This document shows, piece by piece, positions 6,890 through 12,257 of a DNA stretch of 12,257 nt; the first letter of the stretch is position 1, and each line of letters starts with the position of its first letter. The DNA comes from Myxococcota bacterium (lineage in GTDB: Bacteria; Myxococcota_A; UBA9160; PR03), in NCBI GenBank assembly GCA_030066475.1, contig JASJBO010000253.1, positions 1-12,257 of the forward strand, read 5' to 3'. A program made the translations under genes and the position numbers. Below the pieces are notes generated by a model. It worked only from the letters and a program-made list of their open reading frames with translations. It was not told where the DNA came from and made no database searches.

Positions 6890-8440
6890 ATGAGCTGGCA
6901 GAAGGAAGTCGACGAGCTGCGCCGCCGCGAGAAGCTCGCGCTCGAGATGGGCGGCACCGAGAAGGTCGAGCGGCAGAAGTCGCGCGGCAAGCTCACGGTG
7001 CGCGAGCGGCTCGACGCGGTGATCGACCCCGACAGCCTGCACGAGATCGGCGCGATCAGCGGCAAGGCCCGCTACGACGAGGACGGCCAGCTCCTCGAGT
7101 TCACGCCCGCGAACTTCGTGTTCGGGCGCGCCCGCGTCGAGGGGCGCCCCGTAGTGGTGACCGGGGACGACTTCACGGTGCGCGGCGGCGCCGCGGACGC
7201 GTCGATCCACATGAAGCTCGTGGTCGCCGAGAAGATGGCCAACGAGCTGCGCCTGCCGCTGATCCGCATGATCGACGGCACCGGCGGCGGCGGGTCGGTG
7301 AAGACGCTCGACGCCCGCAACGCGCGCACCTACGTGCCGGTCAACCCCGGCTGGGAGACGGTGGTCGACAACCTCGCGCAGGTGCCGGTGGTGGCGCTCG
7401 GTCTGGGGCCGGTGGCCGGCCTGGGCGCGGCGCGCCTGGTGACCGCGCACTACTCCCTGCTCGTGAAGGAGCACGGGCAGATGTTCGTGGCGGGTCCGCC
7501 GGTCGTGAAGCGCGTCGGTCAGGACGTCACCAAGGAGGAGCTCGGCGGCACGCGCATCCACGCGCGCAACGGTGCCGTGGACGACGAGGTGGAGAGCGAG
7601 CAGGAGGCCTTCGAGCGCGCCCGGCGCTTCCTGTCCTACCTGCCGAGCTCGGTGCACGCGCTGCCACCGCGCGGCGCCTGCGACGACGACCCCGACCGGC
7701 GCGAGGCGTTCCTGATCGACGTCGTGCCGCGCGACCGCCGCAAGGTCTACAAGATGCGCTCGATCGTCGAGGCCGTGGTCGACCGCGGCTCGTGGCTCGA
7801 GATCGGGCGGCTCTGGGGCCGCTCGCTGATCACCGGCCTGGCGCGGCTCGACGGCTGGCCCGTCGCCGTGCTCGCGAGCGACCCGTACCAGTACGGCGGC
7901 GGCTGGACCGCCGACGCCTCGCAGAAGGCCACCCGCTTCGTCGAGCTGGCCGAGACCTTCCATCTGCCGGTCGTGCACCTGGTCGACAACCCGGGCTTCC
8001 TGATCGGGCTCCAGGCAGAGCAGGCCGCGACGATCCGCCACGGCGCACGCGCGCTCGCCTCGGTGTACCAGGCGACGGTGCCGTGGTGCTCGGTGCTGGT
8101 GCGCAAGGCGTTCGGGGTGGCCGGAGCCGCGCACGCCAACGGCTCGCGCTACCCGTACCGCTACGCCTGGCCGTCGGGCGACTGGGGCTCGCTGCCCGTC
8201 GAGGGCGGGATCGAGGCGGCCTACAAGTCGCAGCTCGAGGCGGCCGAGGACCCCGAGACGCTGCGCCGCGAGATCGAGACGCGCCTCAACGCCGTGCGCT
8301 CGCCCTTCCGCACCGCCGAGGCGTTCCTGGTCGAGGAGATCATCGACCCGCGCAACACGCGCCCGCTGCTGTGCGAGTTCGCGAATCTGGCGGCGCCGCT
8401 GCGCGAGCCGGGACGGCGCGCCTTCCACCTGCGGCCCTGA
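6890..8440 (+). CDS. Acyl-CoA carboxylase, carboxyltransferase (beta) subunit
   Basis: A 516-residue PccB/AccD5/MccB-type carboxyltransferase: moves carboxylate from biotin to an acyl-CoA (acetyl-, propionyl-, methylcrotonyl- or longer). The crotonase-like N-half starts with KSRGKLTVRERLD (30-42); GPVAGLGAA (173-181) is the first oxyanion-hole loop and AGPPVVKRVG (201-210) a family motif. The C-half has DPYQYGGGWTADAS (331-344), VDNPGFLIG (365-373) and the second loop KAFGVAGAAH (406-415). By eye, Ala413 sits where propionyl-CoA carboxylases carry the Asp (Asp422 in Streptomyces PccB) that sets acyl-chain preference, so the substrate may not be propionyl-CoA. No biotin carboxylase or biotin carrier gene lies in the window, so the partner must be encoded elsewhere. 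ATG follows the hydrolase stop by 1 nt without its own clear ribosome-binding site, consistent with coupling. Decarboxylase or glutaconyl-CoA-type roles cannot be excluded. Confidence 0.9.
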   Translation: MSWQKEVDELRRREKLALEMGGTEKVERQKSRGKLTVRERLDAVIDPDSLHEIGAISGKARYDEDGQLLEFTPANFVFGRARVEGRPVVVTGDDFTVRGGAADASIHMKLVVAEKMANELRLPLIRMIDGTGGGGSVKTLDARNARTYVPVNPGWETVVDNLAQVPVVALGLGPVAGLGAARLVTAHYSLLVKEHGQMFVAGPPVVKRVGQDVTKEELGGTRIHARNGAVDDEVESEQEAFERARRFLSYLPSSVHALPPRGACDDDPDRREAFLIDVVPRDRRKVYKMRSIVEAVVDRGSWLEIGRLWGRSLITGLARLDGWPVAVLASDPYQYGGGWTADASQKATRFVELAETFHLPVVHLVDNPGFLIGLQAEQAATIRHGARALASVYQATVPWCSVLVRKAFGVAGAAHANGSRYPYRYAWPSGDWGSLPVEGGIEAAYKSQLEAAEDPETLRREIETRLNAVRSPFRTAEAFLVEEIIDPRNTRPLLCEFANLAAPLREPGRRAFHLRP

Positions 8441-8489
8441 TCGGCATCAGCCAGACGCCTCGATCGGCTTCGTGGCCGTCGCGATCCAG

Positions 8490-8509
8490 CCGGGTGGTCG
8501 ACCCACCGG
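8490..8509. terminator. Possible bidirectional hairpin between convergent genes
   Basis: CCGG, bulged G, TGG, loop TCGAC, CCA, CCGG: a 7-bp stem in the 80-bp gap between the carboxyltransferase and lipoprotein stops. No T-run on either side, so the terminator role is only inferred from position. Confidence 0.3.
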
Positions 8510-8520
8510 TCGGGCTCGGG

Positions 8521-9306
8521 TCACTCCAGGTTCGCCGGCACGACCTCCTCCTCGACCTGTCCCTTCTTCTTGTCCTTCTTCTGCTGCTTCTTCTCGGCGC
8601 GGCGCTCGCGCTTGGCCTGCTTGCGCTCCTGCTTGCGGTCGTGGCGCGCCTCGCGCGCTTCCTGCTTCGCCTCCCGACGCGTCTCGCGCGCCTCCTGCTT
8701 GGCCTCGCGCCGCGCGTCCTGCCGCTCCTCACGCGCCTCGCGCACGGCCTCCTTGTGCTCCTGGCGCGTTTCGCGGCGCTCTGTGCGATGCTCGTGGCGC
8801 GCCTCACGCCGCGCCTGCTTCGCATCGCGGCGGGCGTCCTTGCGCTCCAGCTTCTGCTCGCGCCGCGTCTGCTTGCGCTCCTGCCGGTACTCGCGCTTGG
8901 CCTCGCGCCAGCTCTGCTTGGCCGCCTTGCGCTCGATGCGGTCGTAGTGCCGCTCGAGCGAGGCCGGCAGCGCGTGCGCCTGCACGGGACGCCAGGGACC
9001 GCCCGGGTGACGCGCGCGGTACCAGCTGCTCCCGAAGCGCCGGTAGTAGTGGCTCCGGTAGTAGTAGTGACTCCGGTAGTCGCGCAGCCAGTAGCCGCCC
9101 CACGCCTGGTCGTAGACGAGCGCGACGTCGTGGTCCGCGTATTGGTAGACGTGGCCCTGCGGAACCACGTGGGGCGGGGCCGTGACGATCGGTGCGCGCG
9201 AGTCGCCGTCGTAATGGTGGACGACGCAGCCCGTGAGCGCGGCGAGCGCGAGCAGCGAGCCCGCCAGGAGCAGCCGGCTGAGCGCGAGGGTCGGTGACGC
9301 AGACAT
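8521..9306 (-). CDS. Lipoprotein with an 11-residue-periodic charged helical C-terminal half
   Basis: A 261-residue protein. Residues 1-27 are a lipoprotein signal peptide ending LTGC, so Cys27 should be lipidated; Asp is not at the following position (Val28), which suggests outer-membrane sorting if the E. coli rule holds. Residues 50-115 are Tyr/His/Trp-rich (YRSHYYYRSHYYRRF, GGPWRPV), a pattern seen in other small proteobacterial envelope lipoproteins. From about 126 to 242 the sequence is a Lys/Arg/Glu helix in 11-residue units such as RREAKQEARET and RREAKQEAREA, broken once by a 7-residue unit (RREQKLE, 148-154). A KKDKKKGQ run and an acidic tail follow. I chose ATG at 9306 for its GGGAGA ribosome-binding site and the signal peptide; the open frame extends upstream without either. 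Function unknown; a periplasmic spacer or a peptidoglycan- or LPS-binding helix is conceivable. Confidence 0.85.
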   Translation of the reverse strand: MSASPTLALSRLLLAGSLLALAALTGCVVHHYDGDSRAPIVTAPPHVVPQGHVYQYADHDVALVYDQAWGGYWLRDYRSHYYYRSHYYRRFGSSWYRARHPGGPWRPVQAHALPASLERHYDRIERKAAKQSWREAKREYRQERKQTRREQKLERKDARRDAKQARREARHEHRTERRETRQEHKEAVREAREERQDARREAKQEARETRREAKQEAREARHDRKQERKQAKRERRAEKKQQKKDKKKGQVEEEVVPANLE

Positions 9307-9427
9307 AGCGGTCTCCCGTACGTCCGGCCTCGCGTCCAGGGCACGGATCGGCCGCCGCGGCGCGCGAGTTGAGCTGGACGCCCGGCCGCGTGTCCCCTCG
9401 TCGCGCGCTGCCGCCGAGCTGCGTCTC

Positions 9428-9478
9428 GGGTTCACACCCTGCCGCGAGCGACGCGCAGGAACGCGGCAGCGCGAACCC
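9428..9478. other. Large nested inverted repeat upstream of the lipoprotein gene
   Basis: GGGTTC (9428-9433), 5 nt, CTGCCGCG (9439-9446), a 15-nt loop, CGCGGCAG (9462-9469), 3 nt, GAACCC (9473-9478): two perfect stems of 6 and 8 bp, nested. It lies 122 nt upstream of the lipoprotein start and 74 nt after the DUF2804 stop, both on the minus strand, so it could be a terminator, a leader-RNA structure or an operator. Confidence 0.5.
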
Positions 9479-9527
9479 ACCCGTTCGCGCGTCGGATCAG
9501 AACACGCGGTCGACGAGCCGTTCCACC

Positions 9528-9544
9528 AGCGCCCCGCGGGCGCT
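9528..9544 (-). terminator. GC hairpin just after the DUF2804 gene
   Basis: AGCGCCC, loop CGC, GGGCGCT: a perfect 7-bp stem starting 7 nt past the stop codon on the minus strand. No T-run follows. The placement mirrors the hairpin after transketolase. Confidence 0.4.
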
Positions 9545-9551
9545 CGTCACC

Positions 9552-10640
9552 TCACCAGCGATGCGCGAACTCCTCCGCCCAGCCCGGCAGGTCGCGCACC
9601 TCGAGCGTACGGCCTTCGAAACGCAGCGTGCCGCTCCAGCTCCCGAAGCAGCAGACGCCGGCGCTCGAGACCGGGCCGAGCCCCATGCGCGAGCGGTGCT
9701 CGTAGCGGGGCGCGAGCGTCAGGTCCAGCGCGCCCGAGTGCTCGGCGCGCACGCGCCAGGGCTTGCGCCAGTCGCCGGGGTCGTAGTCCCAGCGCAGATC
9801 CTCCATCACCTTGTAGAGCCGCCCGTCCACGCACAGCGCGTTCTCGTTGATGCCGGTGCCGGTGGTCCACTTCGCACCGACGTTCACGCCCACGCGCACG
9901 CCGTCCTGCACCCCCGTGGCGGCGCCCCAGTTCCAGAACGAGCGGTAGGGCCAGATGCCACGCCCGTAGTCCTGCACGCCGTGGCAGCGGGCCGGGTCGA
10001 GGACGTAGCGACGTCCGCCCACCGTGACGGAGCCCTGGCAGGGCAGCGTGTTGTGCTTCGAGTTGAGCTGGAAGCGATCGCGGCTCCAGGGCACCACGAT
10101 GTCGAGGCTCTCGTGGCCCGCGGGGCGCCCCACGCTGAAGTCGGCCTCGATCGCCGTCCCGTCGCGGGCGGGGCCGCGGAAGCGCACCTCCCAGCCGTCC
10201 GGTCCGCTCGCGTTGCGGTACTCCATGCCGCCGCCCCGATAGGCGACCGTGCGCTCGACGTGCTCCGGCATCTCGAAGCGGCGCGGGCGCCCGAGCGAGA
10301 TGCCCTCGTGGCGCTCGCCCGACGCGAAGTCGGTGAACGACACCGCGCAGAACGCCGCGTAGTCGATGTCGGCCAGCGTCACCGAGAACACGAAGTCCGG
10401 ATCGATCCAGTTCCAGAAGTTCCAGCGCTTCTTGCGGGGCCAGTGGCCGCGCAGGTTGGCGCGCACCAGCGGCCGCCGCGACCACCCGACCGCCTCCGGA
10501 TTCAGCCCGCCGCGCGCGTCGCACAGGTCGGTGGGTGCGGTGAGCTCCGGCTCCTGGTAGACCGGGCTGCGCTCGGGGTCGGCCATCGCCCGCTCGACGA
10601 TGGGCATGGAGTCGGGGAGCGGCTGACGGTCTCCGCTCAT
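9552..10640 (-). CDS. DUF2804 family protein
   Basis: A 362-residue protein of the DUF2804 family, whose biochemical role is unknown. Recognised by LCDARGGLNPEAVGWSRRPL (about 39-58), RKKRWNFWNW (about 69-78) and, most characteristically, RCHGVQDYGRGIWPYR (218-233) leading into NWGAATG. It looks beta-rich and soluble, with no signal peptide. ATG at 10640 is preferred: an upstream GTG at 10742 has AGGAGG only about 3 nt before it but would leave just 26 bp to the divergent zinc-finger gene and adds a low-complexity Arg/Pro/Ala N-terminus. Internal ATGs at 10607 and 10586 are also possible, since the conserved domain begins near EPELTAPTDL. The next gene on the strand is the lipoprotein, 245 bp away with hairpins between, so a simple operon is doubtful. 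Family identification is from remembered motifs. Confidence 0.85.
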   Translation of the reverse strand: MSGDRQPLPDSMPIVERAMADPERSPVYQEPELTAPTDLCDARGGLNPEAVGWSRRPLVRANLRGHWPRKKRWNFWNWIDPDFVFSVTLADIDYAAFCAVSFTDFASGERHEGISLGRPRRFEMPEHVERTVAYRGGGMEYRNASGPDGWEVRFRGPARDGTAIEADFSVGRPAGHESLDIVVPWSRDRFQLNSKHNTLPCQGSVTVGGRRYVLDPARCHGVQDYGRGIWPYRSFWNWGAATGVQDGVRVGVNVGAKWTTGTGINENALCVDGRLYKVMEDLRWDYDPGDWRKPWRVRAEHSGALDLTLAPRYEHRSRMGLGPVSSAGVCCFGSWSGTLRFEGRTLEVRDLPGWAEEFAHRW

Positions 10641-10750
10641 CGAATCGACGGCTTCCTGCCCACGAGAGGATGATACCGGAGCGGCCGGCTGCGGCGCCCG
10701 ACGGCGCAGCGAGGCGAGCCAGCGCGCGAGCGGAACCCGCACGCTCCTCC

Positions 10751-10759
10751 TGGTAGTCT
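10751..10759 (+). promoter_or_regulatory. Possible extended -10 for the zinc-finger gene (leaderless start)
   Basis: TGG followed by TAGTCT fits the TGnTAnnnT extended -10 pattern. Transcription would begin near 10766-10769, on the GTG start codon, which would explain why no ribosome-binding site precedes it. No -35 element is recognisable. Confidence 0.3.
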
Positions 10760-10768
10760 GCTGGTCTG

Positions 10769-11146
10769 GTGGAAGAAGAGCTGACCCGTGCGCAGGTGGA
10801 GGCGCTCCGCGAACAGCTGGAGTCCCTGAAGCGCGACCTCGAGGCCCGGCTGGCGGGAGGCGCAGACTCCGCGCAGCCCGTCCCGCTCGACCAGACCCGG
10901 GTGGGGCGCCTGTCCCGGATGGACGCCATGCAGAGCCAGGCCATGGCGAGCGCCTCGCGGGGCGTCGCCGAGCTCCGCCTGGCGCAGTGCCAGATGGCGC
11001 TCCAGGCGATCGACCGGGGCGAGTACGGGCTCTGCCGCCGGTGCGAGGCGCCGATCGGGATCCGGCGGCTCGGTGCGAGACCGGAGGCGCCGTTCTGCCT
11101 CGCCTGCCAGAGCGAAGCCGACCGGAGCTCCGGGTCGGGACGCTGA
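10769..11146 (+). CDS. TraR/DksA family C4 zinc-finger protein
   Basis: A 125-residue protein of the TraR/DksA family, whose members insert a coiled coil into the RNA polymerase secondary channel and alter promoter response, often with ppGpp (family knowledge). The N-terminal helix with Leu heptads is at about 5-28 and the second helix at about 47-82; [15 protein letters not shown] (41-55) is typical of short DksA-like proteins. The zinc finger is complete: Cys89-X2-Cys92-X17-Cys110-X2-Cys113 in [10 protein letters not shown] and FCLACQ. At 125 residues it is shorter than classical DksA (about 150). The start is GTG at 10769: an in-frame TAG at 10754 bounds it upstream, and no Shine-Dalgarno is visible. 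It stands alone, divergent from DUF2804 and 82 bp before the PAS gene. Whether it truly binds polymerase is inferred. Confidence 0.9.
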   Translation: MEEELTRAQVEALREQLESLKRDLEARLAGGADSAQPVPLDQTRVGRLSRMDAMQSQAMASASRGVAELRLAQCQMALQAIDRGEYGLCRRCEAPIGIRRLGARPEAPFCLACQSEADRSSGSGR

Positions 11147-11177
11147 CCCCGGCCGCGATCCCGAGGGGACCCTAGGT

Positions 11178-11183
11178 TATTCT
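11178..11183 (+). promoter_or_regulatory. Possible -10 element for the PAS gene
   Basis: TATTCT, in one of the few AT-rich patches of the window, matches 4 of 6 positions of TATAAT. A start near 11190 would give a leader of about 40 nt containing the hairpin GCCGGC/GCCGGC (11193-11214) directly before the ribosome-binding site. No clear -35. Confidence 0.3.
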
Positions 11184-11228
11184 ACGAAGCCAGCCGGCGG
11201 CCCGGGATGCCGGCAGATGGAGGCCCCG

Positions 11229-12257
11229 ATGCCGAGCCAAGCGTCCGCGCAGATCGCCACGTCGGAGCTGCAAGCCGTCTACCAGGCGCTCGACAAGGCC
11301 CAGGCCATCATCGAGTTCGCGCTCGACGGCACCGTCCTCGCGGCCAACGAGAACTTCCTGCGCACCTTCGGCTACGAGCTCGGCGAGGTCGTGGGCCAGC
11401 ACCACCGGATCTTCTGCGAGCCCGGCTATGCGGACAGCTCGGGCTACGAGGAGTTCTGGAAGCGGCTGCGCAGCGGCAAGGCGGACACCGGGGAGTTCAA
11501 GCGGCTCGGAAAGGACGGTCGGGAGGTCTGGCTCCAGGCCTCCTACAACCCGGTCCTCGGCGAGGACGGGCGGCCCGCGAAGATCGTGAAGTTCGCGACC
11601 GACGTCACGCAGACGAAGCTTGAGTACGCCGAGTACGAGGGCAAGGTCCAGGCCATCGACCGGGCCCAGGCGGTGATCGAGTTCGAGCTGGACGGCACCA
11701 TCATCACCGCCAACGACAACTTCCTCGGCGCCATGGGCTACCGCCTGGAGGAGATCGTCGGCCAGCACCACCGCATCTTCTGCGAGCCCGACTACGCGCG
11801 CTCGGCGGACTACGCCGAGTTCTGGCAGCGGCTGGGCCGCGGCGAGTACGACACCGGCGAGTTCAAGCGCCTCGGCAAGGACGGCCGGGAGATCTGGCTC
11901 CAGGCCTCCTACAACCCGATCCTGGACGCGGACGGCCGCCCCTTCAAGGTCGTGAAGTTCGCCACCGACGTGACGGCGAGCAAGCTCGAGAACGCCGAGT
12001 ACGAGGGCAAGGTCGAGGCCATCAACCGGTCTCGCGCGGTCATCGAGTTCGAGCTGGACGGCACCATCATCACGGCGAACGACAAGTTCCTCGACGCCAT
12101 GGGCTACCGGCTGGAGGAGATCGTCGGCCAGCACCACCGCATCTTCTGCGAGCCCGACTACGCGCGCTCTTCCGAGTACGCCGAGTTCTGGAAGCGGCTG
12201 GGCCGCGGCGAGTACGACACCGGCGAGTTCAAGCGCCTCGGCAAGGACGGCCGGGAG
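11229..12257 (+). CDS. Tandem PAS-domain sensory protein, 3'-truncated by the window
   Basis: The frame is open from ATG at 11229 to the last base (343 codons). The start is set by GGAGG at 11219-11223 with a 5-nt spacer. It encodes three PAS units, the third incomplete, repeating every 366 bp (122 residues) with no gap. Each unit runs from AxIEFxLDGT through GQHHRIFCEP, then FW(K/Q)RL and GEFKRLGKDGRE to WLQASYNP and KFATDVT. Units are joined by EYEGKVxAI. Units 2 and 3 differ at roughly 17 of 251 aligned bases, while unit 1 is more diverged, so the newest duplication is recent. There is no signal peptide or membrane segment in the visible part. PAS domains of this type sit in soluble methyl-accepting chemotaxis proteins and in histidine kinases; the output domain lies beyond the window, so the output is not known. 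The invariant HxxFC(E)P motif might bind a ligand or cofactor, but this is not established. Confidence 0.88.
   Translation, partial: MPSQASAQIATSELQAVYQALDKAQAIIEFALDGTVLAANENFLRTFGYELGEVVGQHHRIFCEPGYADSSGYEEFWKRLRSGKADTGEFKRLGKDGREVWLQASYNPVLGEDGRPAKIVKFATDVTQTKLEYAEYEGKVQAIDRAQAVIEFELDGTIITANDNFLGAMGYRLEEIVGQHHRIFCEPDYARSADYAEFWQRLGRGEYDTGEFKRLGKDGREIWLQASYNPILDADGRPFKVVKFATDVTASKLENAEYEGKVEAINRSRAVIEFELDGTIITANDKFLDAMGYRLEEIVGQHHRIFCEPDYARSSEYAEFWKRLGRGEYDTGEFKRLGKDGRE

Noticed and set aside
3502..7065. Very long open frame on the minus strand (about 1187 codons) across transketolase and antisense to the hydrolase gene
   Set aside because: It uses another frame than transketolase, is Arg/Ala/Gly-rich with no recognisable domain, and opposes two well-supported genes. 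Such frames are expected in very GC-rich DNA.
6650..8428. Minus-strand open frame opposite the carboxyltransferase
   Set aside because: Antisense shadow with His/Arg/Ala-rich composition and no domain.
9369..10673. Plus-strand open frame opposite the DUF2804 gene
   Set aside because: Antisense shadow; the minus-strand frame carries clear DUF2804 motifs.
10641..10742. Extended DUF2804 start at GTG 10742 with AGGAGG
   Set aside because: Spacing to the GTG is too short, the added residues are low-complexity, and it would leave only 26 bp for divergent promoters. Kept as an alternative in the gene entry.

Overview
This is a very GC-rich, gene-dense window from a Gram-negative bacterium. A signal-peptidase-II lipoprotein, a TraR/DksA-type zinc-finger protein and an ImuC-type (DnaE2) polymerase fit a high-GC lineage of the former Deltaproteobacteria (Myxococcota or Binatota-like). 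That placement is an inference; there is no rRNA or other marker here.

Layout. (1) Bases 1-2781, plus strand: 3' part of the error-prone polymerase gene dnaE2/imuC, its PHP end cut off by the window. (2) 2782-3066: non-coding and packed with repeats. (3) 3067-5525, minus strand: transketolase (TTG start preferred), then a small three-helix membrane protein. (4) 5526-5817: divergent intergenic region. (5) 5818-8440, plus strand: tightly coupled pair, a membrane-anchored metallo-beta-lactamase-fold hydrolase and an acyl-CoA carboxylase carboxyltransferase subunit, 1 nt apart. (6) 8521-10640, minus strand: DUF2804 protein followed by a lipoprotein whose C-terminal half is an almost uninterrupted 11-residue charged helical repeat. 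(7) 10769-11146, plus strand: TraR/DksA-type C4 zinc-finger protein. (8) 11229 to the end, plus strand: N-terminal part of a protein made of tandem PAS domains repeating every 122 residues exactly.

The most unusual signal is a modular repeat family at 1801-3063. Six copies lie in the same orientation. Each starts GCAAGC, continues into a hairpin whose base is kept but whose tip differs in length and sequence, and then has a 27-nt core that never changes length and varies at only two positions. Three copies lie inside dnaE2 in one shared reading frame and add about 70 residues to a surface linker of the polymerase. Three lie just downstream, and the last ends 3 nt from the stop codon of the convergent membrane-protein gene. 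In-frame insertion into a housekeeping enzyme recalls the Rickettsia palindromic elements, but I recognise neither the sequence nor a mobilising enzyme. Two degenerate relatives may lie in the other intergenic regions.

Functionally the window is mixed: DNA damage tolerance (dnaE2), central carbon metabolism (tkt), acyl-CoA carboxylation, envelope proteins, transcription control (DksA-like) and sensing (PAS). No prophage, transposase, CRISPR array, tRNA or rRNA was seen.
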